This document shows, piece after piece, positions 33,948-46,193 of a stretch of 64,000 nucleotides of DNA. Within the stretch, counting starts at the first letter, position 1. The number at the start of each line of letters is the position of its first letter. The DNA is from Neonectria sp. B-13 (lineage: Eukaryota > Ascomycota > Sordariomycetes > Hypocreales > Nectriaceae), in assembly GCA_002682825.1 (NCBI GenBank), contig NOKP01000009.1, positions 1,054,001-1,118,000 on the forward strand, given 5' to 3'. The position numbers were made by a program, and so were the translations under genes. The notes below the pieces were generated by a model. That model worked only from the letters and a program-made list of their open reading frames with translations. It was not told the DNA's origin and did no database searches.

Positions 33948-36839
33948 ATAGAAAGCTCGCGAGATCCTTTTTGAAAGGCAGGGTTACGAGGTGCTTTGGC
34001 GTTCACGCTATTCCGCTTGCGATTTGGTAGGTTCCTTGGTTACGGAACTGAGATACAGGGTGTCGAGTCAGGATTTGGATGGAGGTCAACCTGGTGGCTA
34101 ATGAAGGATGTTGGGCCATAGAGCTTGGGGTTGAGTTGTTCACTCGCTTGTGTAGCGCAATTACAAACTCACACGCGTTGGCGAAGAACGACGGTTCACT
34201 CTCGTGACCTCTAAGTAATTTGACCACCTTGACTCGGACTGAGCAAGTCTCTACTGTCAACGTGATCTTCAGCCCTAGAACCCTCCGAAGGCGGGCCAAG
34301 GCCATGAGGTACAAAAATGTTCATTTGTTCAAGAACACGCGCTCTCACATGGCTCTTTTATTGCAATGTCGTTGCACATGTTCTCCACCTGGCGAGCAAC
34401 CGTTGTGACATTGGCATCAACACAACGCCAAGCCAAGACTCGCTGCATTTGGACGCGGCCTGCCTTGAGCCAGAGCTTCTATTGCCTATTCTGTGATTTT
34501 CCTGAGAACGCTAAGGCCTAACAAGGTTCTCGAAGGTTTCACACTGCCGGCTTTGTTGGTCGCCACGGTATGACGGTCCGGCAGCATGCACAGCTGCGGG
34601 AACGGGGAATGACTGGGTTGTTGGCTTGGCGTCTTCCGCCGAGACATGTGGCTATCTTGGCAGCATGAGCGACCACGGAGGTGAAGACTCTCGAAGATCA
34701 AATGTCAGAAAATGAACATTATGTTACGGATGTGCAGAAAGTAGGGTCAGGCTCCAGGGTGAGCATGTCGCAGGTGAGGTTTCCGGACGGCCTCCCTCCA
34801 AGCATATGCAGTTGTAAAGACTTTAGAGACGGGCACTTCAGTCACGCCACCATCAGACCAACAGTCAGTTACTGCATGTGACGTCAGCAGTCTATATCAA
34901 CAAAAGTACGGTTCCAGCCTGTTTCAACCTCGCCTCTGTGCAGGATTGTTGTGGCCCAGTTGCAGTCCCGGACTCGTAATGTTTCAGCGCTGGTTATAAG
35001 CCCGGGTTTGTTCAGCGCCAAAACGGCAGTTGTTTGGCAGCAGAGGTGAGGCCGTGTTCGTCAGGGGTTTGGGTGTAGCAAGTTAGACAGTGTTACAAAG
35101 GAGTGCCGATGCGGTGCCAACTTCGATGATGCTGTTGAAGAATTGATTGTGTCGCCATTGAACGGTAGTTGGCACGGGTTACCTAGATTTCGTAACTACG
35201 GCAGTGTTCTTCCTCAGTTTCCAATACCCGAGTACGAGTTGTATTCCCAATGTAGCAATCTATGAACCCAGAATTCACCTGATTTGTTTATCCTTTTGCT
35301 GCCAGCCCGGATATTATCGAAAAAGTGATGACAAACTAGACTCGCTCAAATGCATCAACAGGTAACACCCGATTCAGCACCCTCGGTCCTCGGTTACGTG
35401 TGTGTTCCAGCTAGGAATCTACGTGCACCGTCGGCTGATCCAGTTGTTACAAATTGCCGATCAGTTCGCGGGAACGTTAACGGGACTGCCAAAACTCGCT
35501 TCTCGGAATTATCATCTACGCCAACCTGTTGGTTGTGTCCATGCCACGACAGCTACCCTACAGCCAGCGGGCAACACTACAAAAAGCCAAGAACCTAGCT
35601 AAGATCGGGAGAATTAAGCTTAATGGCTGCCCCCGTCTCCTAACGTCGGGAAAATAACCTAATAGTAGCGACTTGGAATACGAGGCATTGTGATAAGCTT
35701 AATTTCTACGTGAGCGATCAATACGTGATGCTTTTAGAGATGTGTATAGGGTTTTAGGGCCAAAAGGGTCGTTCAGGTTGAGGTTCGCGGCTCGGACCGA
35801 TGGCAGACCGAATTGAGTCTCAGCTCGTCTCCGCCTAATTATAGGGTTGAAACCGAATTCAGGAGAAGAACATTGTTTCGATGGCTGAGGAATCGTCGTT
35901 CTGCTTTGGCCTCGTGCGACAAGCTAGTCAGTCAGGGGCATGTGAAGGTTTTACCTGCAGGATATGATGATTCGGAGCTACTCTCGTGGAGGAGGGACGA
36001 GTCGGGCAAGGTTGCATGCAGGGAGGGGCGAGGGCATTTGGGAATTAATTACGGATAATTAGCCAGCTGCATCCCGGTGGGTAATAGTGTGAAGACTGTG
36101 GATGAAGGCTTGGAGTCGCGATGGATTGAGGCGCGAGATATTTGATAGTGGGAGAATCGGTCCATGCCGTGGCGCACGCTATATGGGCGTTGGTTGAGTC
36201 AAGTGAGACGCTGACTTGCGAGCAGTCAACGGCTGGATTGCTTGGCGTGCCACCAGCATGGGTGATGGCTGGCCGAGGATGTTTGTTGGTCGACTTCAGT
36301 CTTTCGCGATCGATCCCGATGGCCTGGACAAAGGCCAGCCAGGGGAAAGCTTGACTGACAGGCGGTTTTCGCAGACCCAGGGGGAACCTGAAAAGAAATT
36401 AGAGTCTCTCCATAGCGCGCTGCGGGTGGAATTCGAACGGGAGAGAGAGTGGAGATGCATTCTTTGGGGACAGAACCCCTTTAATCCAAGTGATGGATGT
36501 ATCTGCGCTCTTGAGGCAGGCACTGTGTCCAGTCGAGTCGAGGAACGGATAGGGCAAGGTCATTCCACCAACTGGGCGACGGAATCTGGGTAGTGATGGG
36601 GCTGAGATTGGCGCGAAGGGGGCGGCACTACCGAAGTGGGCGTTGCAGGGGCTAGAGGATAAAGGCGATGGGTGGTAAGGCAAGGCCTGTTTGTTGTGTG
36701 GACAAGGCCGTGGACTTCGGTGCAGTACCATGTACGAAGTATGACGGCCGCGTTTGCCTTGCTACAAAGTACCATCCATCTCATCGACGGATCCACGGAT
36801 CCACGGATACACGGGGAGTTGGGAGTTTGTTTTGGGCGA

Positions 36840-36890
36840 TGACGAAGCCGAAGACGACGACGAAGACGACGACGACGACGACGGCAGGGC
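36840..36890 (+). repeat. GAC-rich trinucleotide tract
   Basis: An imperfect run of GAC/GAAGAC units in non-coding DNA. Confidence 0.7.
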
Positions 36891-39119
36891 GACCCAATAT
36901 CAAACATGCTTGAAGTATCCTCAGGTTTTGTCTCGGCCACGATGAAAGAAGTGGCGTCGACGCGCGGCGGAGACGGTCTGATTGGGTTACTGCGGGGGGT
37001 TTCAGGGGCACAGGGAATGGATCTGGAACTGGAACAAGAAACGAGACGAGAGGAGTCTCCACTGTGTAGTCCACTGCCAGAACCAGCCGGCGATCAACAG
37101 GAGATAGACAGGTTCGGGAATGAATGGCGTTGCATGGCGAGGCGATGAGGCAATTCAAGAAGACACAATACGAGACAAGCCGCGTTGGCTTCGGCGAGTT
37201 TGTTGTCGTCTTGTCTTGCTTGCATAGCCACGGTGGCTTTCTCAAGTTCTGACACGGGCTGACACAGACAGAGACAGAGACGAGACAGACATGCGAACCT
37301 CGCGCCCATTCAACGCCCGCGTCCCAGCCATTCAAGGGAGGTCGGCATGTCATCCACATCCGTGGCCAGTCACAGCGCAGCAAGCACAGCACAGTACGGA
37401 TTAAATGCGGGACAGCGGGAAACAGCCCCAGCCAGAGACAGACTCGCAGCCGCTGAGAGGCCGAAACCTGTCACCTGTAACTTCAAGCCGTCTGACGGGG
37501 GCGGGGGTCGGGGCGACTAGCGGATGGCTTATTAGCGACCTAGTGGTCCTGTGCAGCGCCCCCGGTTTTTCTTTTTGGCCCTAGGCCTACGCCGCGGCCG
37601 CTAATAGAGTGCTGGAGTGGGACAGTGCTATTTGGCCACAGTGCACACGGAGGGTCCTGCACCACCAGTCTGGATCATCCGCGGACACGCTCAGCTTGGA
37701 ACTTGATCCGAGGACAGCGACGGGTGGTTCAGGGGAGGGATGATGGGGTAGGAGATGAAGGAATGGAAGCCGAGAGAGCGAGAGAGCGGAATAGGGGATA
37801 TAATAGTTCAGTCTACTTTGCCATTCTCTAGGCGTTGACCTAAGTTGGCAGGCTGGATAATGGTCAGACTACTACAGTGCCGTCTTGGGAGGAGGCATCT
37901 CAGGCAGCAAGCGTCTGCTACACATGAATGAGCACTGAACACGTAAGAATAAGAAAATACAGCACGGACGAGATTGAATCCTGGACTTGGAAATGACGAC
38001 GGTGTTCTTTATTTGATTCCAGGGGACTTTGACGACAAGACCCCCGTTCCGTTCTCTTGGCTCTCTCTTGGCTCTGCAAGGCCTCCTTTGCTAATCTGCG
38101 AGCTAGTGTCGCACAAGCCTCGGGGACAAACGTGGAGAGAAGCTTGTTTGCCGTCAAGCTCGCCCGTCGCTCGGCGCGCCTCAGACAAAAATGTCACAGC
38201 AGCAGGACGGCCCGGACAACAGCAACCGCATCGGTACGTAGTATTCGCACACACACATAAGTACGCGGAAGAACAAGGCAAGGGTCACGGCAGGACAGGG
38301 GGCGGAGGCTGAAGTGGGTGGATGGATGGATGGAGGGTTCTCTCGGGTGCCGGCCAATGAATCCGGTCGGTGAGTGGTGGTGCCGTTCCCCTGGGGATCG
38401 ATGCACCTGGAGATGGGAAGTGGTGGGCTGAGGGGACATTCATCTGTCGTCGAGTGGTGGGAGCCGCTATCTTGGCGGGTTTTTGGCCGTTTGACCTTTC
38501 GTTTGTTGGTTTGCCTGGGTTGTCCAAGGGTTCCATTCCCGGATATGGATATCCCCTTCCGGCGCCTGTCTCCCCCCACACACAACTGCAGTGGGAACTG
38601 GCACTTGCAACTCGCACTGGCGCTCTTGCCAATTCGGGTCTGCGGGCTCTGCACGCTCCGCCCTCCGTTCCTTCCCCCCCTGACCTGGCCTGACCACCCC
38701 CCCTGACAGTACAGTGCCGGGGCGGTACCGACCGGACAGTAAGCCCGCCACCAACGCGGTAGGGCCCACGGGACGAGGCCACAGGGCACCACAGGCGCTG
38801 CAGGGCGCTACGGGACACCACTGCGGCAAACCATAGGGCGCGCTTTGCTGGAGGAGGCGGAGGCACTGCAGCACAGTGCTGTTACGGAACACCCCCCTTC
38901 CGCGCCTTCGCCTTCCCTTCCATCCTTCCTTCCGCCGCTCGCTCCCTCGATTCCATGTTCCATCGCTGCGGGCTTGTCCTTGGTCGGCCATTCTGATCCA
39001 ATCCGTCCATTGATTCCTCCATCCATCCCATCCCCATCCCCTACGAAAATAGCCAGGTTTCTCGCCTTCAAGCGCAACACAGCACAGTACAATTACAGTA
39101 CAGGTACCTACCGTTATTG

Positions 39120-39147
39120 TCTATCTGTCTGTCTGTCTGTCTGTCTG
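39120..39147 (+). repeat. CTGT tetranucleotide microsatellite
   Basis: Consecutive CTGT units (about six) followed by pyrimidine-rich sequence, about 570 bp upstream of the acetyltransferase ATG. Confidence 0.8.
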
Positions 39148-39711
39148 ACCCTTCCCTTTTTTCCCTCTCTCCCTCCCTCTTTTTTCTCTCCTCTTCCCTT
39201 CTCCCCTTCCTTACACCCACCCCGCTAATGACCTCTCCCGTCGCCGTCTCCATCACCACCCTCGCCTTTCGTTTCCTTCTCCCTTGTTGAGCCTCGCCCG
39301 CGCTTCGTTCCTGTCGCCAGCCAGCCTTTCCGGTCGTTTTCTTCGCTCTCCCTTTTTCTCGGCCGTCGCTCCTTTGGCTGCTTTCCTTCGTGCTCTTTTT
39401 TTGTTGTTCTTGCACAACAAAAATCGATTTCATTGCATCATCGCATCCGCAGCGTCTCGCTTGCCCCGACCGACCGTGAAACCTGCCGGTCGCGCTCGTT
39501 CCCCAGCCGCTCCAGCCGCCCACTCTCTTCGGCTTCCATTCATCGCTCGTATTCCAGTGGCAGCACAGGTCCACAACCTCGCCGCGGACAACGCAGTCCT
39601 CTTCTAACAACGACATCGCCCGGTCGCTAATCAATCGCCCGCATTGTCATTGTCGCTCTCGCGGTCCTCGTTCTCGCTCCCTGGAGACCGTCTCCCTCGC
39701 ACCAGCCCGAG

Positions 39712-42406
39712 ATGCTTCACTCCTCCCCCACCATCGCCCTCGTCGGCCGCCTCCTCCCCATCGCCTTCGCCATCGTCCTCCTCCTCGCCGTCACCCTCGA
39801 CAGCTTCGCCTCCAAAGACGATCCGCACCGATGCAAAGCCCTGCTAAACAACGGCAGCTGGATCCACGAACCCGACGAGAATGGCGCCCGTAAGCCCTTC
39901 ACCAACTGGCAGCCCGATGGCTGCATGCTGCGCCAGTACACAAAGGAGGACATCCACACCTGCCTCGGCAACCGTTACATGGTCTTCTCCGGCGACTCGA
40001 CCACTCGACAGGTCTTCTGGGGATTGGCTCGTTTGGTGAGTGTTGCCGACCTTCCCTCGGCGGTGGCTTCTCGGCCTCGCCGTATCTGCTTGGTGGAATG
40101 ACGCCCTGCTAACCCTCCCGTAGCTGGATCGTGAAAAGGCCGACTATGGCCGTGAACATGCCGAGATTCACGCGAGTTACGACATGGACTTCGATGGCAT
40201 CCACATGAAGCAGATCTGGAACCCGTATCTCCAGACCGGAGAGCTCAACCCCAACCTCACCCGCGAACTCGAGCTCTTCTCCCAGGAGAAGCACAGCCCT
40301 GTCCCTATCGAAGAGCAGAAGGGAGCCGGTCTCATCATGCTTGGCGCTGGCAGCTGGTATGTCCTCACGCAGATCGAGCCCGAGTCCCTCACTAGTTTCC
40401 AAGCCGCCTTCGACAACGTCACGGACCTCTTGCACCTCGATGACCTTCCCGCCTTTGGCACCTCGCCCATGGACCCCATTGACGGCGTCGGCAACGAGAT
40501 CTTCGTTGCCCCCATCGCCGCTCCCTTCTATGAGGACCTTCCCTCGGACCGCACCGGACCCCATGGCATCCACGAAGGTGAGGTTGAGGCCATCGACGAG
40601 TACCTCGTCAAGGCCGATTCCCAGCGCAACTTCCGTCTCCTCAACGCTTTCCCCGAGTTGTCTCGCAACCAGCCCGAGGCCATGGTCGACCGCACCCAGA
40701 CTGGTTTCCACGTAATTGATTCTGTCGCCGAAGTCAAGGCCAACATCCTCCTCAACCTGCGATGCAACGCCAGGCTCGACCAGCTCCAGGGCTATCCCTA
40801 CAACAAGACCTGCTGCACTGACTATGGCTCCCCGACTATCATCCAGTCCATCATCGTGGGCTTGACCGTCCTCTATGTCATCGCCTGCATCGTCTTCGAC
40901 ACTCTCGACATTGTCAACGGCTCCGAGTCTCCCCGCAGCCCGGTTCTTAGCCTCAAGGTTGGCATCTTCGCGGTTGCTCTGCTCTTCTGCTTCTTTGCCG
41001 ATCGCACCCAGCTATTCGCCAAGGGTCTCAAGGAACTAGTCAACAAGGAGTTTATCATTCTCATTCTCGTTTGCCTCCTCATCGCCTCGGCCACCATTCG
41101 CAAGACGCAACCCCGACAGTCTCGCGTCCCGGCCGCTCCCGTTACCGCCGCCCCAGTCAAGGAGGACGCTGGCATCCTTTCGCGTGACCAGACGGAGGAA
41201 TGGAAGGGTTGGATGCAAGCTGTCATTCTGGTCTACCACTGGACCGGAGCCTCGAAACACCTTGGAATCTACATGTTCGTTCGCTTGCTCGTGGCCTCCT
41301 ACCTCTTCCAGACTGGATATGGCCACACAATCTACTTCCTGGCCAAGAAGGACTTTTCCTTCCGCCGGGTCGCCTCAGTCATGCTACGGCTTAACATTCT
41401 CAGCTGTGCGCTCCCCTACGTCATGAACACCGACTACATGTTCTACTACTTCGCCCCGCTCGTCAGCTACTGGTTCTTTGTCGTCTACTTCACCATGGCC
41501 ATTGGCTCCAAGTACAACGACAACACCAAGGCTGTTCTGTGCAAGATCGCATTCGTCCTGGTCCTCAACTGGGTCATCCTCGATTTGACCCCCGTCACCA
41601 GCTGGATCTTTTGGGTTATTGAGACCGTCTTCCGTATCCAGTGGAACCTCCACGAGTGGGAATTCCGCGTTGGTCTGGACGGCGTTGTTGTGTTCGTCGG
41701 CATGCTCGCAGGTGTGGTCCAGCAACGAGTCGAGCGTGACAGCTCCTGGTTCACCAGCTACAAAACGGCCATCGCACCCGCTCTCGTTGTCTCGGCCGCT
41801 TATGCCGCCTCGTGCACTTACAATTTCGAGACCAAGCAGGATTACAACCGTTTCCACCCCTTCATGTCCTTCCTACCCATCCTGGCCTACATTGCCATCC
41901 GAAACGTCGCCAGCCCCCTTCGAAACTACTACTCAACTGCCGCCGCATGGCTGGGCCGTTGCTCCCTGGAGACCTTTATCCTCCAGTACCACATTTACCT
42001 GGCCGCGGATACCAAGGGTATCATTCTCCTCGACATGTTCCGGGGTGGCGACGGGAGCCTTCTCAACGACCGCTGGAGAGATCTGGCGGTTATCGTGCCC
42101 GTTTTCATCTGGCTCAGCCACTGTGTGGCCGAGGCCTCTGGCGTCATCGTCAAGCTGATGACGGACAAGCCCCGCGAGTCAGCCTACGACGAGGACGACG
42201 AGGAGTTGAAGATTGTCGAGCCCAGCTACAGCCTGCTCCAGGGCTACAAGCTGAGTGGCGTCACTCGCTTCATCAAGTCGGTGGGATCCGATCTACGGAT
42301 CCAAGTGGCAATCATGCTGGGAGCCATGTGGGTTCTCAACTGGGTAAGTCGTCCACGACTCTGGAAGGCAAGACACGATTACTAACGGTTGCTCCAGGTG
42401 TATTAA
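39712..42406 (+). CDS. Cas1-type polysaccharide O-acetyltransferase (multi-pass membrane)
   Basis: Exons 39712-40035, 40124-42343 and 42398-42406 give about 850 aa. An N-terminal signal-anchor helix is followed by a lumenal domain with a GDSTTRQVFW motif (about 98-107), typical of PC-esterase/SGNH-like catalytic domains. The second half has many membrane segments (for example IIQSIIVGLTVLYVIACIVF and FAVALLFCFF) and matches the Cas1 acyltransferase family. Relatives are Cryptococcus CAS1 (capsule O-acetylation) and animal CASD1 (sialate O-acetylation). It should act in the Golgi, acetylating a cell-wall or secreted glycan; the acceptor is unknown. The last intron (GTAAGT at 42344, ACTAAC branch) leaves only Val-Tyr-stop in exon 3. 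Without it the protein would end 12 codons later at 42385. Confidence 0.87.
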
Positions 42407-42744
42407 ATATGAAGACGTTTCCTTGTCTCCTGTACGAACGAATAGAGCCATTGCGCGGGGTTGTCCTTTACCTTAGAACGGCGCATATGACGGGAAGGCG
42501 GCTAGTCCTTCCTAGAACATTATCTTCATCAACAAACTCAGCGGGTTTAGAATTACTGTCTAGTTACGAACTTGTCATGTTACACATGACAGTCTACAGA
42601 CGCAACAGTCTATGTAACATGTTGCGCACCATCATTTTTTTTTAACTTATTCAATCAATCTACTTTGAGATTTCAAGCAAAACCCGTCCGTGATTGCCTG
42701 CTCCCTGATCTGCTAGGCTTGTGTATTGAATCGCCGACTGTTTG

Positions 42745-43793
42745 CTACTTGGCTCTTGTCTTTGGCTTAGCATCGCTCAAGACTGTCTCATCCTCAGCCA
42801 GCCCAGCCCACCTCCAACACGCGGCCCAGAGAAGCGACAGCTTAGCTGTGTCTTTACACACCAAAGCCGACTCGCTTGCCTTGACTCCGACATGGTATCC
42901 TCTGACACCCCTGAATCCGTCCCCGACGCTCAGCTCGACCAGATCCTGGGCCGAATCCACCGAGCGGCGGACCTCGGTGGTGAAGCGTCGAATGAAGGGC
43001 AGCAGCACGTTGACAACGGCGAACAGGGCCCGCACTGCTGGTTTCTGGTGGGTATGCGCCCGCGAGTCTACGAGGCCGCCGGGGTCCATGGCCGTGGCGC
43101 AGATGCTGGATAGGTTCGGGTCCTGGATGGAGAGTTAGGGTCTGGGACTTGAAGCAGGCTGTTTTGCTGTGCGAGGGAAGCTGAAGATACCTGTTGGAGT
43201 CTGCGGTTCAGATCATGCATGAACATGACGTTGGCTAGCTTCGTGGTGCTGTACCGCTGGAACCCGCGGTCGTGCTCGTCCCCGGGCCTGTCGGGAGTAG
43301 GCTTCACCAGCGCCTCGACGTCGTCGGGGAACTCGGCCGTGAGCTTCGAGAGCGGCACCGGCCGTTCGGGGTAGTGGCTGGACGACCCCAGCATCACGAC
43401 CCGCCCGTCCGCAGCCATCGACCCCAGCAGCATGAGCACGAGCAGGTAGTGCGCCAGATGGCCGACCTGGAACGTCGTCTCGAAGCCGTCGGCCGTGGAG
43501 AGCTGTCCGCCGAGCGACCACGTGAAGGCGTTGCAGATGATGGCGCGGAGGGGCGGTATGTCCCCCCGGGCGACGCGCGCGGCGACGCCGGTTGCGAAGG
43601 CGCGCACGGCGGCGAGCGAGGAGAGGTCTAGGGCTTCGATAGAGGCGGCGCGGGGGAGGGCTGCGGCGTTGACGTCGGAGGGGTCGCGCACGGCTGCAAT
43701 GACGGTGTAGGAGGGATGTGAAGTGAGGAGTTTCTCGACGAAGGGCAGGCCTAGGGAGCCGTTTGCACCTGTGATGAGGACTGTGCCGGCCAT
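42745..43793 (-). CDS. Short-chain dehydrogenase/reductase (SDR)
   Basis: Exons 43793-43191 and 43122-42745 give about 326 aa. The N-terminal nucleotide-binding motif is TGANGSLG in VLITGANGSLGLPFVEKLL. An ICNAF segment replaces the usual NNAG. The active-site YSTTK (YxxxK) is followed by LANVMFMHDLNRRLQQ. The second exon supplies a helical C-terminus starting DPNLSSICATAMDPGGL, the family's usual position for the HPG-like turn. It is an NAD(P)H-dependent oxidoreductase of the retinol-dehydrogenase/WWOX-like group; the substrate is unknown. The intron is 68 nt, with acceptor CTCCATCCAG. The neighbouring Zn2Cys6 regulator is 377 bp upstream in the same orientation and might control it. Confidence 0.83.
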
Positions 43794-43974
43794 GGTGGAG
43801 GATGTTTGAGGCTTGCCATCTGATCTCGGTGAGTGTGGTTGACTCCTGCTATTTATCTCTTTGCCGTCCTCGTTCAGGGTGCATCCGTCTTAATTTGCGA
43901 AGAACAAGGTCATGTCAGCATTGGATTGTTCCTTGTCGTTGCATTGAGAATAACACGGGACCCTGACGAAGGAC

Positions 43975-44065
43975 GGAGTTCCCGGGGCGGAAACGGAGCT
44001 GCATGGAGTTCCCCGGAGTTCCCTGGAGTTCCGGCCCCACTTGACTCCGTGTCCCGGACGGAGCT
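43975..44065 (+). repeat. Short tandem GGAGTTCC units
   Basis: GGAGTTCC-like units recur several times (GGAGTTCCC, GGAGTTCCCT, GGAGTTCC) between the SDR and the regulator gene. This could be slippage or a repeated regulatory site. Confidence 0.5.
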
Positions 44066-44170
44066 CCGTGTTAGGCTATATTCGGTGTGGGACGAGATGC
44101 TGGTTGGTCAATACTTAACCGCTTTCCATCTCCTGCTTTTAGAGACCCATGATCAAGACTCCAACTCGTG

Positions 44171-46193
44171 TTATAAATCTATGTCAGTCGACGAGGCCCA
44201 GCCAAAGGTCGCGAGAAGCTCATCATCCACCAGCCCCGAAAACTCGGCCGCGTGGCTCCGAGCGATGCGCTTCACCTGCCCCCGCGCCCGGCGATCCAGC
44301 TGGTCGGCCACGGCGAGCATGTCGCAGTGTTCCTGGCGCTGGGGCGACTTCCTCTGGTTGAAGGTCTCGCGCCCGTGGTCTATCCGCTTGCGGTCAGCCG
44401 CGATGAACTCGTGGTCGGGGAACTCGATCATGTTGACGATCAGGACGACGAGGCAGGAGGAGGAGCCGCATGTCGTAAGCCTGGGTGGGAGGTTAGAAGC
44501 TGCGGGCACGGGGAAGCGGAGGGCGTTACCAGAATGAGTGCTCGGTTTGCTTGCCTAGGTTGGATAATGTCAGGCAATGGCGACAGTACTTGACGGACTC
44601 AGCCCAGCCACTAGGCAGCGGCGTCAGGTTGGAGCGCATAACCTCGCTGTCGGCTTCGTCGTCTCTAATCTCGATGACGGCGGGAGAGAGATAGCAAATG
44701 ACGCGGTTGATCCAGGTCTCATCGAACAAAAACACAGACCGGATCCTAAAGAGACACTCGAGGTGTCGAAAGTACATGTTCGTTATAAACTGGATCGACA
44801 TCCGGGGTAGATGCCCTATGGTCTCCGCCTGCTGGAACTCTTCCGGGATCTTCTTGTGCCAGTCGTAAAGCATGCCTCTGACGCGGCTGATGCTTGCCAG
44901 CCTCTGCTGCTGGGTGAAGTTCTGCGCCCGTCGGCTGTAGAGGATGTCGTGGACTTTGCCCTGGATGAAGGCAAGCTGCACGCGGGTGCGCAGGTAGTTG
45001 AAGCGGACGTTGCCTTTGGGTGAGTAGAAGATGCCGATTCCGTCTCCGGGGTTTTCTTCCGGGACTTCGATGTCGGTCTCGATGTCGAGTTGGGCACACG
45101 GGGCTTTGGCGCGGAGAGCCAAGTCCTGTTGGGTTAGCAGCCTGTTCGTTGATGTAGGTTGTGTTTGGTGCTCACACGGTCGAGGATGTATGCTATCCAG
45201 AAGATGCGGCTTCTATGCACCGCCGCGGCGGGCGAGTGGCCGATCAGGGCTTGTTTCGAAGGCAGCCCCATCCGTTGAACTAGGCGGATGGCGCTTCCGA
45301 TCAGGACTATGGACAGTTGTGGATCGGGACATCCCTGGAAGACGACGACGAGGCCCAGCAGGACCTGTATTCCCAGCAGGTCTTTTTGCCAGGTCATCAG
45401 GTCTGCCATTGTGGACTGTACGTTGCGCACACAGGAGGAAAGCCTCGGGTCCTCCATGGAGAGATCGTCTAGGATGCGGAAGCTGATGGCTAGGACGACG
45501 TTGATGGCGGCCCAAGAGACCACGGACCGCTTGGAAGGGCACGAGTACCAGTCCAGCAGCATGCGCATGAAGGTCGGTTCGTCGAAAAGAGGAGTGAAGC
45601 GGTTGTAGTTCTGGAAATAACTGTCTACTATTGGCAAGAGTTCTGGCAGGGACGGAAGCTCCAGTTGCTCCCCTGCTGGTTCCTGGGATGCAGGCTCGAT
45701 GCTGTTCCGCATGTTGGCTTCAGGACAGTGGGGGATTCCCGGTGTAAGTGAGTCGCCTGTGGTCTGATGAGTCCCCTTCTGAAGGATCTCAGAAGACCCT
45801 GGTTGCGCGGCTGCGAGCTGTGCTAGGTGTGACTCGATGTTTCCAAGACGAGCCTCAATGGCATCGACGCGATCCGGCCTGGAGTTCCGTCAACATACAG
45901 GGATGCATCTATGTGGCCCAGAAACGACACCACTTACTGCGGTAATGAAGAAACCACTTGTTCCCGTTCCCCACTCCGCACAGGCGTCCTCCGCCTGCCT
46001 GAGCTGGCAACCGTGATGCCGCAAGCCACACCGTACAGGGTGCAGTTGGAGCACGTCGGCTTGAGCCCGTCGCACTTGATCTTTCTCGAGACGCAGAAGT
46101 CGCAGGCTGGTAGGATTAGTCTCTGGACGGCGGACTATGGAGGATACGGGCTTTGGTACCTTTGCGCCTGCGCGCGTGGGCGGCGACGTCCAT
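44171..46193 (-). CDS. Zn2Cys6 transcription factor with fungal-specific TF domain
   Basis: Exons 46193-46160, 46106-45938, 45878-45176, 45125-44530 and 44480-44171 give about 603 aa. The binuclear zinc cluster is right at the N-terminus: Cys13, 16, 23, 30, 33 and 40 (RRRKACDFCVSRKIKCDGLK then PTCSNC). Intron 1 falls just before the first Cys. A coiled segment (DAIEARLGNIESHLAQL) follows. The middle homology region shows FQNYNRFTPLFDEPTFM, SSCVRNVQ, LIGSAIRLVQRMGL and RIFWIAYILDRDLALR, as in fungal-specific TF (PF04082-type) proteins. It should be nuclear and bind CGG-type repeats. The ATG at 46193 was preferred over one farther upstream because it gives the classic basic run before Cys13. 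It is next to the SDR gene. Confidence 0.85.

Larger units (their letters stand above)
33948..39711. other. 5.8 kb gene-poor region
   Basis: No convincing coding exon was found on either strand. Frames up to about 200 codons (36781-37392, 38181-38792, 39068-39634, all minus) overlap each other in several phases and are composed of low-complexity Arg/Pro/Ser runs. Simple repeats occur at 36840-36890 (GAC units), near 36786-36811 (GGATCCAC units), 38318-38336 (GGAT units) and 39120-39147 (CTGT units). From about 38880 to 39700 the plus strand is pyrimidine-rich, like a long 5' leader or promoter of the acetyltransferase gene. Around 35600-35800 the DNA may be relic transposon sequence. Confidence 0.45.

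Noticed and set aside
39120..39147. CTGT and CAGA runs (also 55467, 55840) as CRISPR repeats
   Set aside because: Simple tetranucleotide microsatellites without spacers; CRISPR arrays are not expected in fungi.
36781..39634. Several minus-strand frames of about 190-200 codons
   Set aside because: Overlap in multiple phases, arise from purine/pyrimidine-biased DNA and contain no motif or plausible splice partners.
41384..42645. Other-phase frames over the Cas1-type gene
   Set aside because: Shadows; membrane segments and the GDSTTRQ motif belong to the chosen frame.
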